DNA of 64,000 nucleotides from Pseudomonadota bacterium (lineage in GTDB: Bacteria > Pseudomonadota > Gammaproteobacteria > Burkholderiales > Sulfuriferulaceae), in assembly GCA_021845925.1 (NCBI GenBank), contig JAJZUW010000008.1, forward strand, positions 50,604-114,603, in the 5' to 3' direction. A model generated the notes under the pieces. It was not told the DNA's origin, searched no databases, and was given only the letters and a program-made list of their open reading frames with translations. Position 1 is the first letter of the stretch; each line of letters begins with the position of its first letter. The translations under genes were made by a program, and so were the position numbers. Of this stretch, positions 33,699 through 43,631 are shown one piece after another.

Positions 33699-35411
33699 AT
33701 GTCTGCCACCCCCACGACAATCCCTCTGACAGGCCTTGCCCGTTCACTGGTCAGCCAACAGATGATCAGTGAAGAGGAAGCGGAGGAGTTGCTCCGCCAG
33801 TCCAAGGGCGGGGAAGAAAGTTTTGTCCCCCTGCTGCTCGCCAAACGCAAGATCAAGCCGTCCAAGCTGGCCGAGTTTGCCGCAGTCCAGTTCGGTTTTC
33901 CGTGCCTCAACCTGTCGGCTCTCGATCTGGAAGTGATGCCGCGCAAGGTTCTGGATGCCAAGCTGATGCAAGCGCGTCGCGTCCTGCCAATTTACCTGCG
34001 AGGCAACCGGCTGACGGTGGCGATGTCCGATCCGACGAACCTGCAGGCGATTGACGAGATCAAGTTCCAGACCAACCAGGCGGTTGACATCGTGGTGGTC
34101 GAGGATGACAAACTGGGCAAGATGATTGCGCAGTTCAGCGAAGTTGACCTGAATCCGCTCGGCGACATCAACACTGACGATCTCAACCTGGAATTCACCA
34201 GCGAATCCGATGAAAAGCAGGCGGATGCCGATGCAGCAGACATCGATGACGCACCCATCGTGCGTTATCTGCAGAAAATCCTGATGGATGCGATCAACCA
34301 GGGGGCTTCCGATATCCACTTCGAACCTTACGAAAAATACTACCGCATCCGTTATCGCCAGGATGGCGTCCTGCGCGAAATCGCCCAGCCACCACTGGCC
34401 ATTCGCGACAAAATGGCTTCGCGCATCAAGGTCATTTCCAAGCTCGACATCTCGGAAAAACGCGTACCGCAAGACGGCCGGATGAAACTGGTCCTGTCAC
34501 GCAACCGGGCCATCGATTTTCGTGTCAGCACCTTGCCCACCCTGCATGGCGAAAAAATCGTCATGCGTATTCTGGACCCAAGCAGCGCCACTCTCGGCAT
34601 TGACGCACTGGGTTACGAACCGGAGCAGAAGGAACAGCTGCTGAAAGCCATTCGCCGCCCGTATGGCATGATTCTGGTCACCGGCCCGACCGGTAGCGGC
34701 AAGACCGTATCGCTGTATACCTGTCTCAACATCCTGAACGAACCCGGCATCAACATTTCCACCGCGGAAGATCCTGCCGAAATCAATCTCGCCGGCATCA
34801 ACCAGGTCAACGTGAATGAAAAGGCCGGGCTTACGTTTTCAGCCGCACTGAAATCGTTTCTGCGCCAGGATCCGGACATCATCATGGTAGGCGAAATCCG
34901 CGACCTCGAAACTGCCGAAATCGCCATCAAGGCGGCGCAGACCGGCCACCTGGTCATGTCAACCGTCCATACCAACGATGCCCCCTCCACGCTGACCCGC
35001 CTGATGAACATGGGCGTTGCCACGTTCAACATTGCATCCAGTGTCATCCTGATCACCGCACAGCGACTGGCGCGTCGCCTGTGCAAGTGCAAGGTACCGG
35101 CAGACATACCCGAAGCAGCCCTGCTGCAGGCCGGCTTTGACAAATCCGAACTGGATGGCAGCTGGAAACCATACAAGGCGGTGGGATGCGAACTGTGCAG
35201 CGACACCGGCTACAAGGGTCGGGTAGGCATTTATCAGGTCATGCCCATTTCCGACGCAATGACCCGCATCATCATGAGCAACGGCACCTCGGTCGATATC
35301 GCCGATCAGGCAAAACGGGAAGGGATTGCCGATTTGCGCCGGTCCGGACTCAACAAGGTCAAACTGGGCCTTACCTCGCTTGAAGAAGTCGAAGCCGTCA
35401 CAAATGAATGA
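33699..35411 (+). CDS. pilB: Type IV pilus assembly ATPase PilB
   Basis: Cytoplasmic hexameric ATPase that powers pilus extension, 570 aa. The N-terminal MshEN/GspE-N domain is followed by the ATPase with Walker A GPTGSGKTVSLY near residue 329, an Asp box (AEDPAEINLAGINQVNVNE), Walker B (LRQDPDIIMVGEIRDLETAE) and a His box (TGHLVMSTVHTNDA). Zinc-type cysteine pairs (LCKCK; CELCSDTGYKGR) lie near the C terminus. ATG 33699 (MSATPTTIPL) is preferred; an in-frame ATG at 33588 would add a non-homologous leader containing the promoter. It heads pilB-pilC-pilD. Confidence 0.95.
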   Translation: MSATPTTIPLTGLARSLVSQQMISEEEAEELLRQSKGGEESFVPLLLAKRKIKPSKLAEFAAVQFGFPCLNLSALDLEVMPRKVLDAKLMQARRVLPIYLRGNRLTVAMSDPTNLQAIDEIKFQTNQAVDIVVVEDDKLGKMIAQFSEVDLNPLGDINTDDLNLEFTSESDEKQADADAADIDDAPIVRYLQKILMDAINQGASDIHFEPYEKYYRIRYRQDGVLREIAQPPLAIRDKMASRIKVISKLDISEKRVPQDGRMKLVLSRNRAIDFRVSTLPTLHGEKIVMRILDPSSATLGIDALGYEPEQKEQLLKAIRRPYGMILVTGPTGSGKTVSLYTCLNILNEPGINISTAEDPAEINLAGINQVNVNEKAGLTFSAALKSFLRQDPDIIMVGEIRDLETAEIAIKAAQTGHLVMSTVHTNDAPSTLTRLMNMGVATFNIASSVILITAQRLARRLCKCKVPADIPEAALLQAGFDKSELDGSWKPYKAVGCELCSDTGYKGRVGIYQVMPISDAMTRIIMSNGTSVDIADQAKREGIADLRRSGLNKVKLGLTSLEEVEAVTNE

Positions 35412-35482
35412 CACCGGCGCACGCATCTGGCAGAATTTTGCTCCCGGCAGCGACAAACCATAACGATCCGGAGACCGACGAC

Positions 35483-36718
35483 ATGGCAGTGGCAAAATCA
35501 GCAGTACGCGTTCCCGCAAGCAAGGACATCACGTTCAGCTGGGAAGGCATCGACAAGAATGGCAAGAAAATCCAGGGTGAACTCCTCGCCACATCCGAAG
35601 CCGTCGCCAGCACGTCCCTGCGTCGCCAGGGGATTGTCGTCAAACGGTTGCGCAAAAAAAGCAGCATGGCCCGCAAGCGGCCGATCACCGGCAAGGATGT
35701 CGCCATCTTTACCCGCCAGCTGGCAACCATGCTGCGCGCAGGGGTGCCGTTGCTGCAGTCGTTCGATATCGTGGCAAAGGGACATTCGAACCCTTCGATG
35801 CAAAAGCTGCTGATGACCATCAAGTCGGATATCGAAGGCGGCAACAGCCTCAGCCAGTCATTTTCCCGTCATCCCATTCAATTTGATGCCCTGTACATCA
35901 ATCTGGTCAATGCGGGCGAACAGGCAGGTATTCTGGATGCGGTTCTGGAGCGGCTCGCCACCTATCAGGAAAAAACCCTGGCACTGAAAAGCAAGATCAA
36001 GTCGGCCATGTTCTATCCGGCGGCGGTGATGACCGTGGCCGTCGTCATCACGTCCATCATCATGCTGTTCGTGGTGCCCGCATTCAAAAAACTGTTTTCC
36101 AGCTTTGGCGCAACCTTGCCCACCCCGACACTGATCCTGATCAGCATTTCGGATTTTTTTGTTCACTGGTGGTGGCTGATGTTTGGTGGCCTGGGCATTG
36201 CTGTCTGGTTCTTCCTGCACACCCTGAAACGTTCGCGCACCCTGCAGGAAGCCGTGGATCGCCTGGTGCTGCGCTTGCCTATTTTCGGACCGATTCTCGA
36301 GAAAGCGGCGGTTGCCCGCTGGACTCGCACCCTGGCCACCATGTTTTCCGCTGGCGTTCCGCTGGTTGACGCCCTGACCTCGGTCGCCGGCGCCGCAGGC
36401 AACATTGTCTTTTACAATGCCACCCAAAAAATCCGCAACGAGGTCAGTACCGGCAGCAGCCTCACCGTCTCGATGCAAAACACGGCAATTTTTCCTTCCA
36501 TGGTGCTGCAAATGGCTTCGATCGGCGAAGAATCCGGCTCGCTCGATTCCATGCTCAGCAAGGTTGCCGATTTTTACGAAGGCGAAGTGGATGACGCTGT
36601 GGCAGCACTGTCCAGCCTGATGGAGCCTCTGATCATGGTGATTCTGGGAACCCTGATCGGCAGCATGGTCATTGCCATGTATCTGCCCATTTTCAAGATG
36701 GGAAGCGTTGTTGGCTGA
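35483..36718 (+). CDS. pilC: Type IV pilus inner-membrane platform protein PilC
   Basis: A 411-aa polytopic protein with two repeated T2SSF domains (KDVAIFTRQLATMLRAGVPL near residue 72; AVARWTRTLATMFSAGVPLV near residue 275) and three membrane spans (FYPAAVMTVAVVITSIIMLF; a WWLMFGGLGIAVWFFL segment; the C-terminal MVILGTLIGSMVIAMYLPIF). It anchors PilB and organises pilin assembly. Start ATG 35483 is preceded by GGAG. It ends GSVVG just as pilD begins. Confidence 0.95.
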   Translation: MAVAKSAVRVPASKDITFSWEGIDKNGKKIQGELLATSEAVASTSLRRQGIVVKRLRKKSSMARKRPITGKDVAIFTRQLATMLRAGVPLLQSFDIVAKGHSNPSMQKLLMTIKSDIEGGNSLSQSFSRHPIQFDALYINLVNAGEQAGILDAVLERLATYQEKTLALKSKIKSAMFYPAAVMTVAVVITSIIMLFVVPAFKKLFSSFGATLPTPTLILISISDFFVHWWWLMFGGLGIAVWFFLHTLKRSRTLQEAVDRLVLRLPIFGPILEKAAVARWTRTLATMFSAGVPLVDALTSVAGAAGNIVFYNATQKIRNEVSTGSSLTVSMQNTAIFPSMVLQMASIGEESGSLDSMLSKVADFYEGEVDDAVAALSSLMEPLIMVILGTLIGSMVIAMYLPIFKMGSVVG

Positions 36719-37577
36719 TTGGCTCGCGTACCAGACCATGCACCCTGGCCTGTTCCAGACGACTGCGCTGGCACTGGGTTTGGTCATCGGCAGTTTTCTG
36801 AATGTGGTCATTCACCGGCTGCCGCGCATGATGGAACGGCAATGGCAGCTCGAATGCGCCAGTCTCCGCCAGGGAACAATACCCGCGCAGGAACCCTACA
36901 ATCTCGCGGTTCCCGGATCGCGTTGCCCTGCCTGCGGACATGTCATCACTGCCCTGGAAAACATCCCGGTAATCAGCTGGCTTGTCTTGCGCGGTCGCTG
37001 TTCCGCCTGCCACAGCCGGATCAGCCCCCGTTATCCGCTGGTTGAACTGAGCACAGGCCTGCTGACGCTGGCCGCCGCCATTCACTTTGGCCCTGGCATG
37101 CAGGCAGTGGCCGCAGCCGCATTTCTGTGGATCATGATTGCCCTGACCGGCATCGACCTGGATACCCGACTACTGCCGGACAGCCTGACCCTGCCCCTGT
37201 TGTGGCTTGGCTTGCTGGTCAATCTGGACAGCCACTTTGCCACTCTGCCGTCTGCCGTCATTGGCGCCATGGCCGGCTATCTCAGCCTGTGGTCGGTTTA
37301 TTGGCTGTTCCGGCTGGCCACCGGCAAGGAAGGCATGGGACATGGCGACTTCAAGCTTCTGGCAGCCATTGGCGCCTGGCTGGGCTGGCAGATACTGCCA
37401 CTGGTGATTCTGCTGTCATCGGTGGTCGGTGCTGCCGTCGGCATCAGTCTGATTCTGGCCAGCAAGGCAGAGCGCAACACCGCCATTCCGTTTGGCCCCT
37501 ATCTGGCAGGTGGCGGCATGCTGGCCTTGTTCTGGGGACAGCCTCTCAGCCATCTGCTGTTTCCTGCGCTGGCATGA
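36711..37577 (+). CDS. pilD: Prepilin peptidase / N-methyltransferase PilD
   Basis: Bifunctional inner-membrane aspartic protease that cleaves and methylates type IV prepilins. It has an N-terminal LGLVIGSFLNVVIHRLP, the zinc-binding tetracysteine segment (CPAC near residue 76; CSAC ~25 residues later), and the two catalytic aspartates in TGIDLDTRLLPD and GMGHGDFKLLAAIGAWLGW. TTG 36711 (MADWLAYQTMHPG) with GGGAAG upstream fits the family N terminus; ATG 36738 is the alternative. It overlaps the pilC stop by 8 nt and coaE by 4 nt. About 288 aa. Confidence 0.93.
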   Translation: MADWLAYQTMHPGLFQTTALALGLVIGSFLNVVIHRLPRMMERQWQLECASLRQGTIPAQEPYNLAVPGSRCPACGHVITALENIPVISWLVLRGRCSACHSRISPRYPLVELSTGLLTLAAAIHFGPGMQAVAAAAFLWIMIALTGIDLDTRLLPDSLTLPLLWLGLLVNLDSHFATLPSAVIGAMAGYLSLWSVYWLFRLATGKEGMGHGDFKLLAAIGAWLGWQILPLVILLSSVVGAAVGISLILASKAERNTAIPFGPYLAGGGMLALFWGQPLSHLLFPALA

Positions 37578-38188
37578 AGCCATTGGTGATTGGCCTGACC
37601 GGCGGCATCGGTGCCGGCAAGACCATGGTCAGCGACCTGTTTGCCAGCCACGGTCTGCCAGTGATCGATACCGATGTGATCGCCCGCCAGCTGACAGCCC
37701 CCCATGGTGCCGCCTTGCCAGCACTGGCCGAGGCCTTCGGCGCGGACATCATTGACGCCAGCGGCGCGCTCGACCGCGCACAAATGCGCGCCAGGGCGTT
37801 TTCCAGCGCTCAGGAAAAGGCGCGTCTGGAAAGCATCCTGCACCCGATGATTCTGGACCAGGTGCAACATCTGCTGTCCGGTATCCGGCATCCCGGACCG
37901 GTGATCCTTGTGGTTCCCCTGCTGGCAGAATCAAGCCGCTACCAGGCACTGGTCGACCGGATTGCCGTGGTCGACTGCCCGGAAGACGAACAGCTCAGAC
38001 GCACCATGGCGCGCAGTTCTCTGGACGAAGCCACGGTACGCAGCATCATGAACACGCAGGCCAGTCGCAGCCAGCGACTCGCGCTGGCGGATGACATTAT
38101 CGACAACAGCGGCAGCCTGCCGGAACTGGCAGACCAGATCAGCCGGCTGGTGGCGAAATATCGGCAATCGGGTTCAACCGGTCCGTAA
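37574..38188 (+). CDS. coaE: Dephospho-CoA kinase CoaE
   Basis: Last enzyme of coenzyme A synthesis, phosphorylating the 3'-OH of the dephospho-CoA ribose. The P-loop is GLTGGIGAGKTMVS at residues 7-20, followed by VIDTDVIARQLTAP, LHPMILDQV, and the lid/adenine region with QASRSQRLALADDIIDNSG. 204 aa. ATGA overlap with pilD; the pilBCD-coaE-zapD-yacG order is a known conserved cluster. Confidence 0.95.
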   Translation: MKPLVIGLTGGIGAGKTMVSDLFASHGLPVIDTDVIARQLTAPHGAALPALAEAFGADIIDASGALDRAQMRARAFSSAQEKARLESILHPMILDQVQHLLSGIRHPGPVILVVPLLAESSRYQALVDRIAVVDCPEDEQLRRTMARSSLDEATVRSIMNTQASRSQRLALADDIIDNSGSLPELADQISRLVAKYRQSGSTGP

Positions 38189-38273
38189 CAGCCAGCAACA
38201 TGCATTGCACGATTGCCGATTGCCCGGATGACATGGCACAATGGCAGCTTGACCCCACGCCGGCCAACTGGTT

Positions 38274-38999
38274 GTGATTACTTACGAATTTCCGCTCAAC
38301 GAACAGGTTCGCACGCTTCTCAAACTGGAACGCCTGTTCCAGCAAGTGCTGGCACTGACCCGCCACGACGATGCGCTGTCCCATCAGACTGCATTGTGCA
38401 CCCTGTTCGACCTGATGGACATCGCCTCACGCAATGAAGTGCGCCAGGAATTGCAGCTGGAACTGGCCCGCATACGCCAGCGCCCGGAGACTGGCGTCGG
38501 AGAAGAATGGCTGAAGCAGCTTGATCAGGCGCAGAACGCCCTGCATGAACTGCCCGCCCGTCTGGATCACATGACTCGCGAATACGAGTGGCTGGGTGCT
38601 GTCCGCCAGCGAACCAGCGTGCCTGGCGGCATCAACAGCTTTGACCTGCCCTATTACCACTACTGGCAGAGCAAACCGTCTCCGGCCAGACGAGCCGACC
38701 TGGTAACCTGGATTTCACCTGCCCTGCCCATTCATCAGACCCTCGGCCTGATCCTGCGACGTCTGCGCAACCTGGGAGAGCCGCAAGCCGTCATTGCGCG
38801 CAATGGGTTTTTTCAGCAGATGATCAATGGGCGCAATGGCCAGCTGCTACGCATGGCGCTGGACAGCAACGACCACGCCATTCCGGAAGTGAGCGCCAAT
38901 CGCCACGCCATCAACATACGTTTTGTCAGTCCGGATGAACCGGGGCATGCGCCATTCAAGGGCGATGTCGAATTCCAGCTGTGTTTCTGCGAAGCATGA
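38274..38999 (+). CDS. zapD: Cell-division protein ZapD
   Basis: A 241-aa FtsZ-bundling protein that strengthens the Z ring. It opens [21 protein letters not shown], the family signature, and contains [33 protein letters not shown] and a C-terminal [10 protein letters not shown]. The start is GTG at 38274, 85 nt after coaE. It overlaps yacG by 4 nt. Confidence 0.93.
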   Translation: MITYEFPLNEQVRTLLKLERLFQQVLALTRHDDALSHQTALCTLFDLMDIASRNEVRQELQLELARIRQRPETGVGEEWLKQLDQAQNALHELPARLDHMTREYEWLGAVRQRTSVPGGINSFDLPYYHYWQSKPSPARRADLVTWISPALPIHQTLGLILRRLRNLGEPQAVIARNGFFQQMINGRNGQLLRMALDSNDHAIPEVSANRHAINIRFVSPDEPGHAPFKGDVEFQLCFCEA

Positions 39000-39190
39000 C
39001 CAGCCAGTCCAGACCTCCTGCCACCGTCCAGTGTCCGAACTGTGGAAAACCCGTACCCTGGGTCACAGCCGAACGCTGGCGTCCGTTCTGTTCGGAACGC
39101 TGCCGGCTGATCGATCTGGGCCACTGGGCCACCGAGCACTGGCGCATCGGCGGCGAACCGGCCAGCCCGGAAGACCAGCAGCCCGACTGA
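38996..39190 (+). CDS. yacG: DNA gyrase inhibitor YacG
   Basis: A 64-aa zinc-ribbon protein: ligands C13, C16 (CPNC) and C32, C36 (CSERC), followed by the family's [15 protein letters not shown]. YacG binds GyrB and inhibits gyrase in E. coli. ATG 38996 overlaps the zapD stop by 4 nt; a start at 38981 is possible but less likely. Confidence 0.93.
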   Translation: MTSQSRPPATVQCPNCGKPVPWVTAERWRPFCSERCRLIDLGHWATEHWRIGGEPASPEDQQPD

Positions 39191-39206
39191 ACCGGCCAGC
39201 CGCCGT

Positions 39207-39869
39207 TCAGCCTGCAGCGGTCAGCGTCTGCACGCCGTCTGGCGTGCCCAGCAGCAGAACATCCGCACCGCGCCGGGCGAACAGTCCATTGGTCACCACA
39301 CCGACAATCTGGTTCAGGTCGCTTTCCATCTGCACAGGATCCAGGATGCTCAGTCCGACCACGTCCAGAATGACATTGCCGTTATCAGTGACGAATCCCT
39401 CGCGCAAACGGGGCTGTCCGCCCATTTTGACCAACTGGCGGGCCACATGGCTGCGTGCCATTGGAATCACTTCAACCGGCAGAGGAAACTGACCCAGCAC
39501 ATCCACCAATTTGCTCTGGTCGGCCACGCAAATGAATTTTTTACTGCAGGCAGCGACGATTTTTTCCCGTGTCAGCGCACCGCCTCCACCCTTGATCATG
39601 TGCATGTGCCGGGTGATTTCATCCGCGCCATCCACATACACGTCCATCTGGCCGACCTCATTGAGATCCAGCACCGGGATGCCATGTCCGCGAAGCCGGG
39701 CTGCCGTGGCTTCCGAGCTGGCCACCGCGCCATCGATTTTCCCCTTGATGGCAGCCAGTTCGTCAATGAAAAAATTTGCCGTCGAACCGGTACCCACACC
39801 AATAATGCCTTGCGGCACATGACTGATTGCTGCGCGGGCAACGGCCCGCTTCAATTCATTCTGATCCAT
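39207..39869 (-). CDS. rpiA: Ribose-5-phosphate isomerase A
   Basis: A 220-aa enzyme of the pentose-phosphate/Calvin cycle interconverting ribose 5-phosphate and ribulose 5-phosphate. Motifs: [45 protein letters not shown] and a C-terminal [13 protein letters not shown] 39869 is chosen for family fit ([15 protein letters not shown]). It diverges from ilvA, and its 3' end converges on yacG with 16 nt between. Confidence 0.95.
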   Translation of the reverse strand: MDQNELKRAVARAAISHVPQGIIGVGTGSTANFFIDELAAIKGKIDGAVASSEATAARLRGHGIPVLDLNEVGQMDVYVDGADEITRHMHMIKGGGGALTREKIVAACSKKFICVADQSKLVDVLGQFPLPVEVIPMARSHVARQLVKMGGQPRLREGFVTDNGNVILDVVGLSILDPVQMESDLNQIVGVVTNGLFARRGADVLLLGTPDGVQTLTAAG

Positions 39870-40058
39870 CCGTATCCTCTCACCGGGGCGTTGTTGCCAC
39901 TTGTCGACGCTGCCCGCCAGTCCTGCATGACCCGATCCAGCCATGTCTTGCCGGCACACAAAGCAGCGTCGGGCAAGCATACCGGCAATTCCCGATTTTC
40001 ACAAATCAGGCCATGTCTGCTAATCTTGCGCTTTGCCCGCCAGAATCAGGCTGTACCC

Positions 40059-41591
40059 ATGCAAGACGATCGCGACTACCTCACTGCCATTCTCACTGCC
40101 CGCGTCTACGATGTCGCACAGGAAACCCCCCTGGAAAAAGCGCACAGCCTGTCGGCGCGTATCGGAAACCACGTGCTGCTGAAACGCGAAGACCTGCAGC
40201 CGGTGTTTTCTTTCAAGCTGCGCGGCGCATACAACAAAATGGCCGGTCTGTCGGCCGACGCACTTGCGGCCGGTGTCATCACCGCTTCGGCTGGCAATCA
40301 TGCCCAGGGCGTTGCCCTGGGTGCCGAGCGTCTGGGTTGCCGGGCAACCATTGTCATGCCCGCACCCACCCCGCAGATCAAGGTGAATGCCGTACGTGCG
40401 CGTGGCGCAGAAACCATCCTGCACGGCGATACCTACGACGATGCTTACGCCCATGCCCTCACACTGGCTGCCGCCACCGGCGCAACCTATGTCCATCCAT
40501 ACGACGACCCTGCCGTGATTGCCGGCCAGGGCACCGTCGCCATGGAACTGCTTCGTCAGCACAGTGCTCCGCTTGATGCAGTGTTCATTCCGGTGGGCGG
40601 CGGTGGTCTGATTGCCGGCATGGCTGTGTACATCAAGCACCTGAAACCGGGCATCCGCATCATTGGCGTGGAACCGGAAGATGCCGATGCGATGGAACGG
40701 TCACTCAGGGCCGGCGAGCGCATCCGGCTCGCCCAGGTCGGCCTGTTTGCCGATGGTGTGGCGGTCAAGCAGGTGGGCGAAGAAACCTTTCGCCTGTGCC
40801 AGAAATATGTGGACGAAATCATCACGGTGGACAACGATGCCATCTGCGCGGCGATCAAGGATGTGTTCGAAGACACCCGTTCCATCCTCGAACCCTCTGG
40901 TGCGTTGTCGGTGGCAGGCGCCAAGGTCTGGTGCGCGCGTGAAAAAGTGGCCAATGCGACAGTTGTCGCCGTCGCAAGCGGGGCCAACATGAATTTCGAC
41001 CGCTTGCGCCATGTCGCCGAACGGGCAGAACTGGGCGAGCGGCGCGAAGCGATTCTGGCTGTCACCATTCCGGAAAAACCGGGCAGTTTCAAGGCATTCT
41101 GCGCATTGCTCGGTACGCGAAACATCACCGAATTCAACTACCGCTATGCCAGCGACCAGTTCGCCCATGTGTTTGTCGGCATCCAGATTCCAAACCGGCA
41201 GGCCGTGCAGGAGCTGGTTTCCCGCCTGACGGCCAGCGGACTGGGCGCAGTCGACCTGACCGACAACGAAATGGCCAAGCTCCATGTGCGATATCTGGTG
41301 GGCGGCCATGCGCCTCAGGCCCGTCACGAACAGATCTGCCGCTTCGAATTTCCGGAACGGCCCGGCGCACTGATGCAGTTTCTCAATGCGCTCGGTGAAC
41401 ACTGGAACATCAGCCTGTTCCACTACCGGAATCATGGCGCGGATTTCGGACGGGTACTGGCCGGCATCCAGGTGCCCCCCGACGAACTGGCAGCATTTCA
41501 TGCATCGCTGGACCAGCTTGGCTATCCCTGGCAGGATGAAACGGGCAATGTCGCTTACCGCCTGTTTCTGGGTCAGGATGCCGCATCGTGA
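40059..41591 (+). CDS. ilvA: Biosynthetic threonine dehydratase IlvA
   Basis: PLP enzyme that deaminates threonine to 2-oxobutanoate, the first step to isoleucine. 510 aa. The PLP lysine is K53 in FSFKLRGAYNK; the glycine loop is PVGGGGLIAG. Two C-terminal ACT-like regulatory domains (FPEKPGSF-like EKPGSFKAFCALLGTRNITE and ERPGALMQFLNALG) indicate feedback control by isoleucine. ATG 40059 is used. It overlaps slt by 4 nt (GTGA). Confidence 0.95.
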   Translation: MQDDRDYLTAILTARVYDVAQETPLEKAHSLSARIGNHVLLKREDLQPVFSFKLRGAYNKMAGLSADALAAGVITASAGNHAQGVALGAERLGCRATIVMPAPTPQIKVNAVRARGAETILHGDTYDDAYAHALTLAAATGATYVHPYDDPAVIAGQGTVAMELLRQHSAPLDAVFIPVGGGGLIAGMAVYIKHLKPGIRIIGVEPEDADAMERSLRAGERIRLAQVGLFADGVAVKQVGEETFRLCQKYVDEIITVDNDAICAAIKDVFEDTRSILEPSGALSVAGAKVWCAREKVANATVVAVASGANMNFDRLRHVAERAELGERREAILAVTIPEKPGSFKAFCALLGTRNITEFNYRYASDQFAHVFVGIQIPNRQAVQELVSRLTASGLGAVDLTDNEMAKLHVRYLVGGHAPQARHEQICRFEFPERPGALMQFLNALGEHWNISLFHYRNHGADFGRVLAGIQVPPDELAAFHASLDQLGYPWQDETGNVAYRLFLGQDAAS

Positions 41592-43531
41592 AAACCGGAA
41601 TCCAGTTCTGGCTGGGCTGCATTCTGCTGCTCGGCTCCTGGCTGGCGCAAGCCAGCGACGACAGTGCGTTTCTCGCCGCCCGCGAAGCCTACCGTGCCGG
41701 CAATCTCGCTGCGCTCGACCATGATGCCGCCCGGGTGCACAGCGATCTTCTGCGCCCGTATCTGGACTACTGGCGCATCAACCTGTCCCTGAGCACCGCA
41801 ACCAACCAGGACATCCAGTCGTGGATTGCCGCCCATGACGACACCCCGCTGTCCGCACACCTCCAGATCGACTGGCTGCACGAACTGGCACGTCGCAACG
41901 ACTGGCAGGATTTCCTGCAGCAATACCCGCACGTCAATCAACCGGATGGCGACCTGCAGTGTCTTGACTGGCAGGCCACCCTGGCCACTGGCGGCTCGCC
42001 GCCGCAAGCCGCCATCCGGTTCTGGCATTCGGGCGCCCTGGTGCCCGCCAGCTGTTATCCGGTCTACCACCAGCTGTTTGCCAGCCAGCAACTGGGGACG
42101 CAGGATGCCTGGCTGCATGCGCGCAATGCCCTGGCAGTCAACAGCCAGGCAGCAGCACTGGAAGCATTCGGCTGGCTGCCGGATCAGCCGTTCACGTCAC
42201 GCACCCTGGAAAGCATTGCCAGCAATCCGGCGGGCTGGCTGGCGCAACCACACGACCTGCAGCAGGTTGCGGAACGGGAATTGACCCGCTATGCCATCTA
42301 CCGTCTGGCCTGGCACGATGCCCATGCCGCTGCCGATAGCTGGACCCGTTTGCAATCCGGCTGGGAAGAACAGGATCGGCGCCGGATATGGGGCGAGATT
42401 GCCATTCAGGCGGCCAGACAGCATTTGCCCGAGGCCCGGCAATGGTTTTCCCTGACCGATCCGAAACAGCTCGGCGATGATGGACTGGCCTGGCAGGCGC
42501 GGGCGGCGCTGCTCGCCGGCGACTGGTCCGCTGTCCGGCAAGCCGTCCTGGCCATGAGCGACAGCGGTCGCCAGCAACCGGCCTGGCAATACTGGCTGGC
42601 CCGCAGCCAGCTTGCCCTGGGACACCCACGTGCAGCCAACCTGCTGCTGCTCCCTCTCTCCAGCCGTAACGATTTCTATGGGTTGCTGGCCCAGGACCAG
42701 CTGGGCGCAGTTGCCAGTGCACCGACCATCAGCTACACCGTCTCCGGTGATGATGTGGCCGGGGTTCAGCAGTTGCCGGGTATTCAGCGGGCGTTGATGC
42801 TGTATGACCTTGACCTGCGTCTCAATGCACTGCGCGAATGGAAATGGGCCACCCGCCAGATGAACGATCGCCAGCTGCTTGCTGCTGCCGAACTGGCACG
42901 CCAGCATCGCTGGCTGGATTGCGCGATCAACACTGCCGACCGCAGCCATGACCTGCACAACTACGAGCTCAGCTTTCTTGCCCCTTACCGCGATATCGCC
43001 AACGAATATGCGCAGTCCTATCAGCTGGACGAAGCCTGGGTGTATGGATTGATCCGGCAGGAAAGTCGCTTTGTCAGCCATGCCCGTTCCGGTGTCGGTG
43101 CCAGCGGACTGATGCAGGTCATGCCCAAAACGGCACAATGGATTGCCCGCAGGCTTGGCTTGCGCCACTTCCATACCCAGCATCTGAATGAACCACAGAC
43201 CAGCCTGAAATTTGGCATGTACTATCTGAAAACGGTTCTGGCCCGGCTGGATAATTCAAGCCTGCTGGCCACCGCAGCCTACAATGCCGGCCCCAACCGA
43301 GCATTGCGCTGGCGGCCCGCCAGTTCGGTCGAAGGCGCCATCTATGCAGAAACCATCCCGTTCAGCGAAACCCGTGATTATGTAAAAAAAGTATTTGCCA
43401 ACACGGTATTCTACGCCCGCAATTTCAACCAGCCGGATACCTCGCTGACCAGCCTGCTGGGCAAGGTGACGCCCACTGCCAGCGCCTGTCCGGGCAACAG
43501 CAGCAGCGGCGGCTGCGGCAACCTGCCCTGA
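41588..43531 (+). CDS. slt: Soluble lytic murein transglycosylase Slt
   Basis: A 647-aa periplasmic enzyme that cleaves peptidoglycan to 1,6-anhydro-MurNAc products. It has a signal peptide (FWLGCILLLGSWLAQAS), a long helical superhelix domain (residues ~30-460) and a C-terminal SLT domain with catalytic Glu in LIRQESRFVSHARSGVGA near residue 490, followed by GLMQVMPKTAQWIA and ATAAYNAGPNRALRW. The start is GTG, overlapping the ilvA stop. It converges with bioA, about 100 nt apart. Confidence 0.93.
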   Translation: MKTGIQFWLGCILLLGSWLAQASDDSAFLAAREAYRAGNLAALDHDAARVHSDLLRPYLDYWRINLSLSTATNQDIQSWIAAHDDTPLSAHLQIDWLHELARRNDWQDFLQQYPHVNQPDGDLQCLDWQATLATGGSPPQAAIRFWHSGALVPASCYPVYHQLFASQQLGTQDAWLHARNALAVNSQAAALEAFGWLPDQPFTSRTLESIASNPAGWLAQPHDLQQVAERELTRYAIYRLAWHDAHAAADSWTRLQSGWEEQDRRRIWGEIAIQAARQHLPEARQWFSLTDPKQLGDDGLAWQARAALLAGDWSAVRQAVLAMSDSGRQQPAWQYWLARSQLALGHPRAANLLLLPLSSRNDFYGLLAQDQLGAVASAPTISYTVSGDDVAGVQQLPGIQRALMLYDLDLRLNALREWKWATRQMNDRQLLAAAELARQHRWLDCAINTADRSHDLHNYELSFLAPYRDIANEYAQSYQLDEAWVYGLIRQESRFVSHARSGVGASGLMQVMPKTAQWIARRLGLRHFHTQHLNEPQTSLKFGMYYLKTVLARLDNSSLLATAAYNAGPNRALRWRPASSVEGAIYAETIPFSETRDYVKKVFANTVFYARNFNQPDTSLTSLLGKVTPTASACPGNSSSGGCGNLP

Positions 43532-43631
43532 CCCGTTGGCGCCCAGATGTCCGGCCTGAAAAACCACAAAACCGCCTTGATGCCCAAAGATATTCAGCAG
43601 ACAGGCGTCGTCGTGCTTGTGCAAAGGCGTG